Assembly (NCBI RefSeq): GCF_032484785.1 | Contig: NZ_JAUETR010000002.1 | Coordinates: 1,364,001 to 1,428,000, forward strand | Reading direction: 5' to 3' | Length of the DNA: 64,000 nt | From: Bradyrhizobium sp. SZCCHNS1050 | GTDB lineage: Bacteria; Pseudomonadota; Alphaproteobacteria; Rhizobiales; Xanthobacteraceae | Part shown: piece after piece, positions 34,632 through 44,053 of the stretch | How positions within the stretch are numbered: position 1 is the stretch's first letter | Layout of the letters: each line of letters starts with the position of its first letter | Position numbers and translations under genes: made by a program | Notes under the pieces: generated by a model | Database searches by the model: none | What the model saw: only the letters and a program-made list of their open reading frames with translations | What the model was told of the DNA's origin: nothing

Positions 34632-35807
34632 CTAGGCCGCGATCAGTCCGAACTCCAGCCCGGCGACGAAATCCTCCGCCATCACCTCGTCGCAGAACTC
34701 GCGGGCCTCGTCGCGTGCGGATTCGGTGGCGAAGCGCCGCAGCAGGATCAGCAACGGCTCGGCGGCATCACGGTCGGTGGCGCAATGGGTCAGCACGCGC
34801 TCCACCATCTTGCGGCGCAGGATCGCTGCTCCGCTCAAGGTGTCGGCAAATCCGTTCTCGCGGCAGACCTCGAGCGCGATGCTGAACGCGTCGAAGGTGG
34901 TGTCGGGAATGCCGGCCTTGCGCAGCAGCCCCTGCAGGCTGGCGCGACCGCGATCATTGAGCAGCGCCGACACCCGCGCCCGCGGCATGTCGGCGAGCTC
35001 CGATAGCGCGATCTCGAACAATTCGACGTTGCCGGAGAGAAGCGCGCGCAGGATCAGGCCCGCGGTGAGTTGCGAGGTTGCGCGCAGATGCTGGACCAGC
35101 CCGCGCAGCTCCTCGCCGCGCGAGCGCGCCGCGATGGTGATGGTCGAGCGGTCGCGCGCCTCATTGGTGATGCGCCCTGCTTTGTCGGCACTGAGCCAAT
35201 TCCTGGCGACGACGAACTGCGCCAGTGTCTCGGAGAGCTTGTCGACCAGCGCCGCCCGCGTCGCGGCCGGCAGGTCGTCCAGCACCAGCATCGCTTCGCG
35301 GATGGCGGCGAGATGGCCGTGGCGCTCGACGATGCGGTCCCAGGAGAACGGCGCGAGCTCGGCATAGGCATTCTCGATCAGCTCGAGCGCGGCGGCGGCG
35401 CTGCCGACCTCGGCGATCGCGGCGCACACCGGCGCCGGCAGGCCGACGCGGCGCGCGATCGCGCATTGCGTGTCGGAGTTGCCGGTCGCGACGATGTCGA
35501 CGAGGTCGGCATCGATCAAGAGCGGCGAATGTTCGAGGATGATGGCGGCCACGGAAGCCTGGTCCGTGGCGAGCGCCTGGACGATGGCGGCCGGCGCCTC
35601 CTCCGAGCGGGCGAACACCTCCGCCATCGCCTGCCGCACCAGCGGCGACGGATCGTCCAGCAGCATGAGGAGCGCGCCCTCCGCGGCGCCGCGATCCTCA
35701 TCGCAAAGATCCGACAACAGCCACGCCCGCGCGAGCGCCCTGGTGGCCTCTGCCCGCTCACCGGCGGGTGCGGTTCTGACCCAACTGAGAAACTGCCGAA
35801 CGATCAT
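34632..35807 (-). CDS. DUF2336 domain protein
   Basis: 391 residues, all helical, with HEAT-like repeats of about 35-40 residues. Examples are LLDDPSPLVRQAMAEVFARSEEAPAAIVQAL and the ILEHSPLLIDADLVDIVATG block characteristic of DUF2336. There is no signal or membrane segment. The family is confined mainly to alphaproteobacteria and has no firm function, though members often sit near motility and chemotaxis-type signalling genes, as here (receiver and Hpt genes on the other side of a repeat). It is transcribed toward those genes. Confidence 0.85.
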   Translation of the reverse strand: MIVRQFLSWVRTAPAGERAEATRALARAWLLSDLCDEDRGAAEGALLMLLDDPSPLVRQAMAEVFARSEEAPAAIVQALATDQASVAAIILEHSPLLIDADLVDIVATGNSDTQCAIARRVGLPAPVCAAIAEVGSAAAALELIENAYAELAPFSWDRIVERHGHLAAIREAMLVLDDLPAATRAALVDKLSETLAQFVVARNWLSADKAGRITNEARDRSTITIAARSRGEELRGLVQHLRATSQLTAGLILRALLSGNVELFEIALSELADMPRARVSALLNDRGRASLQGLLRKAGIPDTTFDAFSIALEVCRENGFADTLSGAAILRRKMVERVLTHCATDRDAAEPLLILLRRFATESARDEAREFCDEVMAEDFVAGLEFGLIAA

Positions 35808-36095
35808 GGTCTTTCCGGCTTACGCAACTTGCAGACAAAGGCCACGAGGGCCTCAACAGCACCGAAAATAAACCACGACGCTTAACAAAGCGTTCACCAT
35901 AAGTGGCTGGTTTTGTTGATGTTTTGTTAAGGCGGCAGGTTGTTTACATACTATGTTACCACTCAACGCCGCATTTGGCCGTAATCCGACGGGGGAAATG
36001 CGGCCGCCGCCAGCGGCGCGAGCCGCGGCGGGACTTCAAAATAGTTCTTTTTGATCAATGGTTCAGCGACGAGCGCGACCGCCTTCGCCGGTGCA
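35808..36095. other. AT-rich gap between DUF2336 and transglycosylase genes
   Basis: 288 bases with no gene. 35880-35965 is unusually AT-rich (GTTTTGTTGATGTTTTGTTA and a TTTACATACTATGTT stretch). It probably holds the promoter for the DUF2336 gene. Confidence 0.4.
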
Positions 36096-37121
36096 TCAGC
36101 CCGAGAAGGTGCCGTGCGGATCGCTGAACAGGTCGAGCCTGCGCTGACCATTGCCGCTGGCATCGATACTGCCGCTGTCCGACGGGGTCGCGCTGGCAAC
36201 CGATGAATGGCCCCATAGCTCGCGCACGGTCGGCGAGACCGCCTGGCTCGACTGGCCGTCAACCTGGAATAGCGAACGAAACATCGGATCTGCCGGCCGG
36301 TTGACCGCCGACGCATCGGCCGTCGTCGAGGAGCCGGACCGGGATGAGCCGCGCGCATCCGGAAACATCGACAGGAAGGTTGCGGTGTCGGTGGTCGGCA
36401 GCGCGCCGCCGCCGGCCGCATTGGCCGCGACATTCGTCCCACCATAGAGTGCAAGCGCGCCCCGGGTGGCCGAGGAATTGGCGGCGCCGGCATAGCGCGT
36501 GTTCAGGACCGCATAGACCTGGGACACGCTGCGGGCTTGTCCGTCACGATCGTAGAAGATCGGCCGGTTGGCCGCGGCGGCGCTGGGAAACATCCGCGCG
36601 GCCGACGCATTCGGCGTCTCCTGGGTGCTGGTGATCAGCTTCGCGGCGCCGCCGACACCCATGAAGTGCGCCATGTAGAGCTCGGCATCGGTCGGCCGAC
36701 GGCCGATCTTGCCGGCGAGCTGGAAGCTGTTCGATTGCGTGAGCGCAGCGGCCATCGCGGACGACGCCTGCGGGTCATCGCGCAGCTTCATGATCGCCTG
36801 CCGCATGGCGGGATCGCTGACGGTGTAGTCGCCCGACGGTGTCCGGGTGATTGCGTCGGCATATTGGCCATAGCCGAGATCGGCGCCGGCTTCCTTTACG
36901 GTGCCGAGCCAGGTCTGGTCGATGAACTGGTAGAGCCCGCGCGCTGATGACGTCGAGGCGCCGGCGGTCGGATTGAAGTCGGACTCCATCTTGGCGGTCG
37001 ACAGCAGATATTCGAAGCTGGTGCCGACGCTGTCAGCGGCCTGCTTGATCGCGCCGGCGACCTTCGCCCGGACGCCATCGAGGAAACCGGTGGACGAGGA
37101 GTTGGATGCGTCGACCGACAT
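36096..37121 (-). CDS. Lytic transglycosylase (SLT domain) protein
   Basis: 341 residues. An SLT-type catalytic domain occupies about 30-165, with the likely catalytic Glu46 in LLSTAKMESDFNP, followed by SSARGLYQFIDQTW and the AYMAHF-like block AELYMAHFMGVGGAAKLI. No Sec signal is visible, which is common for flagellum- or secretion-linked muramidases exported by other routes. The C-terminal about 140 residues are Ser/Ala/Gly-rich and disordered. It cleaves peptidoglycan glycan strands. The precise partner is not indicated by neighbours. Confidence 0.85.
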   Translation of the reverse strand: MSVDASNSSSTGFLDGVRAKVAGAIKQAADSVGTSFEYLLSTAKMESDFNPTAGASTSSARGLYQFIDQTWLGTVKEAGADLGYGQYADAITRTPSGDYTVSDPAMRQAIMKLRDDPQASSAMAAALTQSNSFQLAGKIGRRPTDAELYMAHFMGVGGAAKLITSTQETPNASAARMFPSAAAANRPIFYDRDGQARSVSQVYAVLNTRYAGAANSSATRGALALYGGTNVAANAAGGGALPTTDTATFLSMFPDARGSSRSGSSTTADASAVNRPADPMFRSLFQVDGQSSQAVSPTVRELWGHSSVASATPSDSGSIDASGNGQRRLDLFSDPHGTFSG

Positions 37122-37270
37122 GGGAAGACCCGCTGTTTGCAGATTCGCTGGCAGACGAACGCGCCGGAAACGTCCGGCAAAATGCGGCGGGTATGGTTAA
37201 TGGCGAGTTAATTCGCTGGGCCCGGCCGGGCCAATGAACGACCGGACAGACCCGCAGGCAGGTCGCTGGC

Positions 37271-37699
37271 CTACTTGCGATAGACCTCGGCCGGATCGAA
37301 CAGCCGGTCAGCATCGACGAAGACGAGCCGCGCACCGCTGCCGTCATCCGATCGCTCGACCTTGCGATAGAAGCAGGAATGGCGGCCGGTGTGGCACGCC
37401 GCGCCGGCCTGCTCGACGCGCAGCCAGACCGCGTCCTGGTCGCAATCGGTGCGCATCTCGACCACGCGCTGGGTCTGGCCCGAGCTCTCCCCCTTGCGCC
37501 ACAACGCATTGCGCGAGCGGCTGAAATACCAGGCTTCGCCGGTCGCCACCGTCTTGCGCAGGGCCTCCTCGTTCATGTGGGCGACCATCAGCACGTCGCC
37601 GCTCACGGCATCGGTCGTCACACAGGTGACGAGGCCGGCCGCGTCGAACTTGGGCAGGAAGGCCAAGCCCTCCTCGCGCTCAACTGAGGATGAAGACAC
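37271..37699 (-). CDS. hisI: Phosphoribosyl-AMP cyclohydrolase
   Basis: 142 residues, the size of a stand-alone HisI. It opens the adenine ring of phosphoribosyl-AMP in the third step of histidine synthesis. Conserved blocks are [34 protein letters not shown], the metal-site run [11 protein letters not shown], and the zinc Cys in [14 protein letters not shown]. It lies 29 bases downstream of folE on the same strand and is probably co-transcribed with it, although the pathways differ. Confidence 0.95.
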   Translation of the reverse strand: MSSSSVEREEGLAFLPKFDAAGLVTCVTTDAVSGDVLMVAHMNEEALRKTVATGEAWYFSRSRNALWRKGESSGQTQRVVEMRTDCDQDAVWLRVEQAGAACHTGRHSCFYRKVERSDDGSGARLVFVDADRLFDPAEVYRK

Positions 37700-37728
37700 G
37701 AAACTCTCTGCTCAACGGGTTGGCAGGC

Positions 37729-38436
37729 TTACCGTTGCGGCGACCGCACCATGGACAGGAAGCGCGACTGCTCGGCCGGATTGTCCCTGAACATGCCGGT
37801 GAAGCGGCTGGTGAAGGTGATGGCGCCGTGCTTGGCGACGCCCCGCACCGACATGCAGGTGTGCTCGGCCTCGATCATGACGGCGACTCCGCGCGGCTTC
37901 AGCACCTCGTCGATCGCAGCCGCGATCTGGGCGGTGAGATGCTCCTGGGTCTGCAGGCGGCGGGCGAAGATGTCGGTCAGGCGCGCCAGCTTGGACAGGC
38001 CGACCACCCGCTCGACCGGCGTATAGGCGATATGCGCGCGGCCGTAGAAGGGCATCATGTGATGCTCGCATTGCGACGTGAACTCGATGTCGCGAATCAG
38101 CACGAAGTCGTCATAGCCGGCGGTCTCGCCGAAGGTGCGGTCGAGCACCTCGGCCGGGCACTGGTGATAGCCCTGGTACAATTCATCATAGGCCTCGACG
38201 ACCCGGCGCGGCGTGTCGACCAGCCCCTCGCGGGTCGGATCCTCGCCGATGTAATTCAGGAGCGTGTAAACCGCGGCCTCGGCTTCCGCGCGCGACGGCC
38301 GTGGCCGATCCGGCCGCACGGCGGCGGCGAGAAAATCGGCAGGATCGAGCTCTGCAGCGCGGGGGTCAGTCAGCTTGGCGTCTAACGGCTTGCCCTCGGG
38401 CTTGTTCGCGCGCAACGTCTTGATCAAAGTGTCCAT
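37729..38436 (-). CDS. folE: GTP cyclohydrolase I
   Basis: 235 residues. It converts GTP to dihydroneopterin triphosphate, the first step of folate synthesis. Zinc and substrate residues are visible in [20 protein letters not shown] and in [14 protein letters not shown]. The N-terminal about 55 residues are an extension rich in Pro/Ala/Asp, as in other rhizobial FolE proteins. It is followed by hisI after 29 bases and is divergent from the iron-sulfur scaffold gene at 38663. Confidence 0.95.
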   Translation of the reverse strand: MDTLIKTLRANKPEGKPLDAKLTDPRAAELDPADFLAAAVRPDRPRPSRAEAEAAVYTLLNYIGEDPTREGLVDTPRRVVEAYDELYQGYHQCPAEVLDRTFGETAGYDDFVLIRDIEFTSQCEHHMMPFYGRAHIAYTPVERVVGLSKLARLTDIFARRLQTQEHLTAQIAAAIDEVLKPRGVAVMIEAEHTCMSVRGVAKHGAITFTSRFTGMFRDNPAEQSRFLSMVRSPQR

Positions 38437-38662
38437 CTCAACTCCGTTCGACCGGTCGGCGGTCCGACCGGAGTGTCACCGGCACAGCATCACCTTGAGG
38501 GCGTCACCTGCAGAGGTGCCACACGCAGGCTGGCGCCTCTCGCGCCGGACGCCTGTGGATGTGGCTGGAATTCCTGCCAATCGTTTCCATATACTCGCAA
38601 TATAGGGCGATGAAACCCGGCCGCCAAGGCCGCCACGCCGGTAATTCCGGGACGTCAGGCAC

Positions 38663-39124
38663 ATGCTGAACGACATCTACAACAAGCGCATCATCGAGCT
38701 GGCCGGCAACATTCCGCGGCTCGGACGGCTGGACCACCCGGACGCCACCGCCACCGCCCATTCCAAGCTGTGCGGCTCGACCGTCAAGGTCGACCTCAAG
38801 ATGGACGGGCCCGTGGTGACCGACTTCGCCCACGACGTGAAGGCCTGCGCCCTCGGCCAGGCCTCCTCCTCGATCATGGCCCGCCACGTCATCGGTTCCA
38901 GCGCCGCGGAGCTGCGCGAGCTGCGGGAGACGGTGCGAAGGATGCTGAAGGAGAACGGTGCGCCGCCGGAAGGCAAATGGGCCGACATCGCCCTGCTCGA
39001 GCCGGTGCGCGACTACAAGGCCCGCCACGCCTCCACGATGCTGACGTTCGATGCCGTGGTGGACGCGATCGGCCAGATCGAGGCCAAAGCCGACGGCGAG
39101 CAACCGGCCGCGGCCCAGGGCTGA
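38663..39124 (+). CDS. IscU/NifU-like iron-sulfur scaffold-type protein
   Basis: 153 residues of NifU_N fold. Two of the three scaffold cysteines are present: Cys37 in KLCGSTVKV and Cys62 in ACALGQASSSIM. The position of the third, usually in an R-x-x-C-A context, reads RHASTML (His122-Ala-Ser), so it is absent. In IscU/SufU all three cysteines help hold the nascent cluster. This protein may therefore use another ligand or have a different role. It is transcribed divergently from folE. Confidence 0.85.
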   Translation: MLNDIYNKRIIELAGNIPRLGRLDHPDATATAHSKLCGSTVKVDLKMDGPVVTDFAHDVKACALGQASSSIMARHVIGSSAAELRELRETVRRMLKENGAPPEGKWADIALLEPVRDYKARHASTMLTFDAVVDAIGQIEAKADGEQPAAAQG

Positions 39125-39236
39125 GGCGGCATCATTCCCCGCACGTCAAAATCGCATAGCCAGCCCGCACGAGCGTAGCGGCATCCGTCGCCCCTTTTCG
39201 GACGCTGGCGCCGGTTCGCCCCAGCGACATCGATGC

Positions 39237-40127
39237 CTATTGCGGCGGCGTCGCCGCCACCGTCGCCGCCGGAAGCGCTTCGGCGGTGCGGGAGAGTTGC
39301 TTGTCGAGCGCGACCGGGAAGCGGTCCTGCTGCTTGTCCCTGGCCTGCGGCTTCGGCGCGAGCTCGGCGACGGGCACCGCCCCCTTTGGCGGCAGCACCT
39401 CGGCGACCAGATCCGTGGTCACGATATTGGTGAGGCGCAGCTCGGCGCGCGACAGCTCATGCAGGTCCTCCCAGGGCGGCACGTTCAGCGCCAGCGACAG
39501 CAGATCGCCCGCTCCGCCCATGTCGAAGGTGTATTTGGCGAGACGCCCGATGTCGCGCTCGACGATCATCAGGTCCTGCGCCGTATAGCTCGCCGCCTTG
39601 GCGTCGTCGGCGCGGTCTCCCATCCAGATCTGGTGAACGCGGACATGGGCGGTGTCCGGAACGTAACGCGTGGTTCCAGCCAGCAGCAGGAACACGCACA
39701 TGGACTCGCAATAGGCCTCGGGCACCACGCGCGGCCGGTCACCCGCGCGGCTCGGACGCTGGGTCATGCCGACCGTGGTGCGCATCTTCAGCCCACGGAA
39801 CCGGCGACCCAGGGTGATGGCGTCGTTGACCGAACCGCCGCTGGAGTCGAGCACCAGGGTGGTGCCCGTCAGGTCGCGATCCCTCGCGAAATCCTCGAAA
39901 TCCTTCGGCGTATCGCCGGTAACGATCCCGACCGCGCTGACCCAGCCGCAATTCGGCTCGCAGGCGACCCAACCGAACCGCATCGGGAGTTTGCGCTCTT
40001 CGAGCGCGCCGCCGGCGCGCGCCGTGTTGGACATAACGGTGATCGCCCCACCGACCACCAAACCAAGCGCTGCCACACCGAGTAGCATCCAGCGCAATTC
40101 ATGCGACCGCAGCAATCTCACGCGCAA
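39237..40127 (-). CDS. Exported ClpP/crotonase-fold protein (COG3904-like)
   Basis: 296 residues with an N-terminal membrane anchor or signal (about 12-32). The ClpP-like core shows the oxyanion strand LVLDSSGGSVNDA (91-103), the candidate nucleophile Ser142 in YCESMCVFLLLAG, and the candidate base His165 in VRVHQIWMG. Paired Cys (56 and 60, 140 and 144) suggest oxidising periplasmic folding. The last about 60 residues are Pro/Ala-rich. Members of this group are predicted periplasmic hydrolases without known substrates. A second member lies at 47088-48521. Confidence 0.8.
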   Translation of the reverse strand: MRVRLLRSHELRWMLLGVAALGLVVGGAITVMSNTARAGGALEERKLPMRFGWVACEPNCGWVSAVGIVTGDTPKDFEDFARDRDLTGTTLVLDSSGGSVNDAITLGRRFRGLKMRTTVGMTQRPSRAGDRPRVVPEAYCESMCVFLLLAGTTRYVPDTAHVRVHQIWMGDRADDAKAASYTAQDLMIVERDIGRLAKYTFDMGGAGDLLSLALNVPPWEDLHELSRAELRLTNIVTTDLVAEVLPPKGAVPVAELAPKPQARDKQQDRFPVALDKQLSRTAEALPAATVAATPPQ

Positions 40128-40389
40128 TCCGTCCCCCTCGTATAGCTCGGTACGCAGTTCCTCGGTTTTCTTGCGGAAAGACCTGACAAGCTGGCCTCAA
40201 ATCCGTTATTAGTCTGTCACATCCTTGTCGGGAAACGTATCCGGGCAATCACCGACCGTCCAGCAGCGGCGTGCTGCGGCGCCGCTGAAAACTGGCCATT
40301 GTTGCATCACATCACCACAAATGAACGAGAGCAGGGTTCCCTGCCGAGGAACCGGTCAGAAGCTCGCACATCCATCTGGCATTTCGCTC

Positions 40390-40740
40390 ATGAAGCACTC
40401 ATGCTCCGACATCGGCTGCCATTCTGCGCACATCGGGTCGCTGCTGGGACGACTCCCGCGCCGCGCGGCTCACGCGCTGATCTGGCTTTATCGCCACACA
40501 TTGTCGCCGCTGGTCGGCTACAATTGCCGGCACCTGCCGACGTGCTCGGTCTATGCTGATGAAGCCATCGAGCGCTTCGGGCTCTGGGCAGGCGGCTGGA
40601 TGACGCTCGCCCGGCTGCTGCGCTGCCAGCCCTTTGGCACCTCGGGCATCGACAACGTCCCAACGACGGCTCCTGCGCGCGCCCGCTGGTACCTGCCTTG
40701 GCGCTATGCGCGATGGCGCGGCGTCAACGGGCCGAACTGA
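40390..40740 (+). CDS. yidD: Membrane protein insertion efficiency factor YidD
   Basis: 116 residues from the ATG at 40390. It contains the full YidD signature: [35 protein letters not shown] and [15 protein letters not shown] (conserved Cys in CRH, TCS and RCQ). YidD is a small amphipathic protein at the inner membrane that assists YidC-dependent insertion. The C-terminus is longer and more basic than in minimal YidD. The upstream frame to 40225 does not look coding. Confidence 0.92.
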   Translation: MKHSCSDIGCHSAHIGSLLGRLPRRAAHALIWLYRHTLSPLVGYNCRHLPTCSVYADEAIERFGLWAGGWMTLARLLRCQPFGTSGIDNVPTTAPARARWYLPWRYARWRGVNGPN

Positions 40741-40901
40741 GGTGCAGCGCAACAAGCACCGAATCGATCGATCGACCTCGCAGATGGCGCTGGCGAAATC
40801 CCACGCCAGGACTATGCTTCTGCAATGCGACGGCGCTGTCAGCAGGAACCGCGCCGCTTGGACGGGCATTGATGTGACGCTTCCTTCGGGAGGAAACAAC
40901 G

Positions 40902-41114
40902 ATGCGCTGGACAATCAGCCCCAGAAGCCACCGAGCGCGCAAGAGTGTCGGTCCCGATCATGCCGGCCATCATGACGCACGTCAGGTGGACCTGCTCTGC
41001 ATCATCGCTTTGTTGATCGTCATTGTCGGTGCCTGGCGCTATCTCGCGGACAGCACCGCCCTGCCCCCGCCGACGACGTCCTACATCGTGCCCAGCCAGA
41101 GCGTGCACTGGTGA
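40902..41114 (+). CDS. Small single-pass membrane protein
   Basis: 70 residues. GGAGG lies 9 bases upstream of the ATG. A basic His/Arg-rich N-terminus (about 1-28) is followed by a membrane helix (VDLLCIIALLIVIVGAWRYL) and a short Pro/Ser/Thr-rich periplasmic tail. The positive-inside rule gives N-in/C-out topology. The family is not recognised. It is the second gene after yidD (162-base gap) and converges with the gene ending at 41124. Confidence 0.6.
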   Translation: MRWTISPRSHRARKSVGPDHAGHHDARQVDLLCIIALLIVIVGAWRYLADSTALPPPTTSYIVPSQSVHW

Positions 41115-41123
41115 GATTCGCCC

Positions 41124-42362
41124 CTACCATCTCGGCCAGAAGATGAAATCGTCGCGCCGCGGCGGCGGATAGAGAGGAACCGGCTCCGGCGCCCGCGGCA
41201 CGCGCCGGGCGCGCGGCGGCGGCTGGTAATCCGTCTCTGGAAGGACGCTCGCTTCGGCCGAGACTGTCGCGTCGGCCGGAGGCGATCTCACCGCGAGCAG
41301 GACATTCGATTCACGCGTGCGCCAGCGATAGCCGATCCCGAACTCCAGCGGCTGCGCGCGCTCGAACAGCTTCGCATAGCTCCTCTGATACATGTCCGGA
41401 AACTTGTCGATCGGCCCGGCGTAGCGTCCGAACGGCAGGAAACGCCAAGCCCGCGCTTCGTAGCTTGCGAGCGGGATGCCGGAATCGTCCTGGATGATGG
41501 TGGCGTTGTTCTTCAGCAGCCAGCTACGGACCCGCCCGAAGCCGTTCTCATGCAACAGATAGGACGCGCTCTTCAGGAGACTGTCGCCCGGCCCCAGCGG
41601 CTCGCAGAACTTGAGCAACCCGCTCGCCTTCACGCCGGAATCGGAGAGATCGCTGGAGAAGTAGTAGAGCGTCTTGGCGGCCCCGTCGGCGCCGGCAAAC
41701 AGGATGCGCGCGCCCTTGGTCGCATTGCGCGTCGGCGCCTCGTCGTTGCCGTGCAATCCGCCGTTCTCGTCCAACCAGATCAGACTGGCCTCGCGGATCG
41801 TCTTGCCGGTGCGCGCCAGGAAGACGTAGAGGATCGGCAGGGTCCCTTCGAGCTCGCCTTCGCGCAGGTCGACCTTCATGTCCTTGGTGATGAAGAAGGA
41901 GAAGCTCAGGACCGATTGCAACGAGCGTTCGACATAGGACAGCGCCGGGCCGATGCTGCCTCGGGGCAATCTGGTCAGGTCCGGGATCGGGCCGGTCGGC
42001 TCGAGTGCCGCCAGGACATAGGTCGTTGCCTTCGGATGAAAGGCATCGGCATAGAGAAAATCCGGCCCCGAGAAGAAATAGAACATCGACGGCCGCGGCG
42101 CGGCCAGATTGGCATCCGCCCAGGCCCTGATCTTCGACAATTGTCGCTGCTCGAGCTGATTGAAGGCGTTGTCGAAGAACGCCGCGTGGCGCCGCCACGC
42201 CGGATCCTGCACGAAGGGCAGGAGCGGCGAGCCCGCTGCTGGCGGCATGCCCGCCAGCACCCGCGCCGTATCGTCCGGCGTGGTGGTCTGAGCCCGAGCC
42301 TCGAAGCTCATGGCAAGGATCAGACATGCGACGGCGAACCAGACTCTCGAGACCAACAGCAT
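41124..42362 (-). CDS. Secreted protein of unknown function
   Basis: 412 residues with a clear signal peptide (about 1-24, ARA-QT). Conserved-looking blocks include FYFFSGPDFLYADAFHP, TYVLAALEPTGPIP, and ILFAGADGAAKTLYYFSSDLSD, then a Pro/Arg-rich tail (about 375-412). I do not recognise the domain; similar proteins occur in rhizobia and Planctomycetes-like genomes as conserved hypotheticals. Its ATG lies 1 base after the stop of the APC permease (TGAAATG), so it is translationally coupled to that transporter and may act with it. Confidence 0.72.
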   Translation of the reverse strand: MLLVSRVWFAVACLILAMSFEARAQTTTPDDTARVLAGMPPAAGSPLLPFVQDPAWRRHAAFFDNAFNQLEQRQLSKIRAWADANLAAPRPSMFYFFSGPDFLYADAFHPKATTYVLAALEPTGPIPDLTRLPRGSIGPALSYVERSLQSVLSFSFFITKDMKVDLREGELEGTLPILYVFLARTGKTIREASLIWLDENGGLHGNDEAPTRNATKGARILFAGADGAAKTLYYFSSDLSDSGVKASGLLKFCEPLGPGDSLLKSASYLLHENGFGRVRSWLLKNNATIIQDDSGIPLASYEARAWRFLPFGRYAGPIDKFPDMYQRSYAKLFERAQPLEFGIGYRWRTRESNVLLAVRSPPADATVSAEASVLPETDYQPPPRARRVPRAPEPVPLYPPPRRDDFIFWPRW

Positions 42363-42363
42363 T

Positions 42364-43797
42364 TCAATCCGAACCCGATGCGAGCGTTGCGGCGATACGG
42401 CGCGATCGCGCGTGAGCGAACCAATAGATCACCAATCCCGACGCCATTGCGCCTGCGCCGAGCCCTGCCTGCAAGGGCCGCGTTGTGATGAGATAGTACA
42501 TCATGAAGAAGGTCACGCTGAGGAAAATCAACGGCGTGACCGGATAGCCCCAGGCGCGGTAGGGTCGCGTGAGTTCGGGCTGCGCGATGCGCAGCTTGAT
42601 CAGTCCGAGCACAGCGAGAAGCGAGCAGGACAACAGCGAGAACTGGACGACGTCCAGCACCGCCTCGAAGCTTTCCGTGAACAGCATCAGGGTGGCGACC
42701 GTGAGCTGGAACAGCACGGCATAGGCCGGCGCCCCATTACGCGAGCGCCGCGCAAACACCGACAGCGCCGGAATGTCCTCGCCCATCGTCATCAGCACGC
42801 GCGGGCCGATCCACATCATCGCGGCAATGGAAGGAACCAGTCCGACGCAGATCATCGCGGCCACGAAGCGCCCGCCGGTCTCGCCGAAGATATGACTGCC
42901 CGCGATGCTCGCGACCTGGAGCTGGCCTGCGAGAGCGTCCATCGGTGCAGCCCGCAGGAAAACAGCGTTGAGCGCGATGTAGTGTACCAGAACGATCACC
43001 GTGCCCAGCAGCAGCGCGCGCGGCAAGGTCCGCTCCGGCGCATGCAGTTCGCCGATGATGTAGGTCGCCGCGTTCCAGCCGGAAAACGCGTACATCACGA
43101 ACACCAGTCCGGTTGCGAACGCCGCACTCGTCACGTGGCCGATATCGGCCGCGGTCGGCAGGAAAGTGACCGACTGCGGGGCGGCAATGGTGTAGCCTGC
43201 GATGAGAAAGGCGGTGATGAGCGCGAGCTTCAGCATGGTCGACAACAGCTGGAAGCGGCTCGACTGCCTGATGCCGCCGAGCTGCACCGCTGTCACGAGC
43301 CAGACTGCACCCGTGGCGAGCAGCATCGGCGGAGCACTGGTGATGACGGCCCGACCATATTCGCCGAACGCCATGGCCGCGAGCGCCACCGGCGCCGCGA
43401 AGCCCACCGTCGCCGAGACCCACCCGGCCATGAAGCCGATCGCCGGATGGAACGCCCGTGTGAGGAAATTGTATTCGCCGCTCGAGCGCGGAAACATCGT
43501 GCCGAGTTCGGCATAGGACAGCGCCCCGCAGATCGACACCAGTCCCCCGACCGCCCACAGCGCCAGAATGGAGAAGCCGGACGGGATGTCCCGGACCTGG
43601 AAGCCGAGGCTGGTGAAGACGCCGACTCCGATCATGTCGGCGATGACGATCGCGGTCGCGACCGGCAAGGACACGGATGGAACCCGGTCGCCGTCTGTCC
43701 GGCCCCGGCCGGGATCGTCCGCCTCGGATGCAGCCATCTCGTCGAGGGACGCCCGGCGCCCCTTCCTCTGCCTCAGCCCAGGTTCCCGCCGAAGCAT
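42364..43797 (-). CDS. APC-family amino acid permease
   Basis: 477 residues with about 12 membrane helices. The family signature is in helix 1 (IVIADMIGVGVFTSLGFQV), and EYNFLTRAFHPAIGFMAGW and FVMYAFSGWNAATYIIGE follow further on. It exchanges or imports amino acids or related amines across the inner membrane; the exact substrate cannot be read from the sequence. An N-terminal extension of about 40 polar residues is present if the first ATG is used; the ATG at 43737 is an alternative. It is coupled to the secreted protein at 41124-42362. Confidence 0.88.
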   Translation of the reverse strand: MLRREPGLRQRKGRRASLDEMAASEADDPGRGRTDGDRVPSVSLPVATAIVIADMIGVGVFTSLGFQVRDIPSGFSILALWAVGGLVSICGALSYAELGTMFPRSSGEYNFLTRAFHPAIGFMAGWVSATVGFAAPVALAAMAFGEYGRAVITSAPPMLLATGAVWLVTAVQLGGIRQSSRFQLLSTMLKLALITAFLIAGYTIAAPQSVTFLPTAADIGHVTSAAFATGLVFVMYAFSGWNAATYIIGELHAPERTLPRALLLGTVIVLVHYIALNAVFLRAAPMDALAGQLQVASIAGSHIFGETGGRFVAAMICVGLVPSIAAMMWIGPRVLMTMGEDIPALSVFARRSRNGAPAYAVLFQLTVATLMLFTESFEAVLDVVQFSLLSCSLLAVLGLIKLRIAQPELTRPYRAWGYPVTPLIFLSVTFFMMYYLITTRPLQAGLGAGAMASGLVIYWFAHARSRRIAATLASGSD

Positions 43798-44053
43798 TCA
43801 AACATCGTTAACGGGCGTTAAATATGACCTTCCTCAAGGGTATTTTTGAACCGATTTCGGCTGGGCTGGGCTGCGGCATTGCATCGGGCCGCCGGCCGTC
43901 CCACAATCGCGACACGTTCGCGTGGTGTGTCCCGGTACGCCCGGGGTCGACCGGACACGATCCTTAACGCGACCTCAATTTCGGCGGCGCAGGTTGAACG
44001 AAATCCGCTGGTTGAAGAGCCGTGTTGCGGCTCGAACGCGTCTTTGGGGACGG

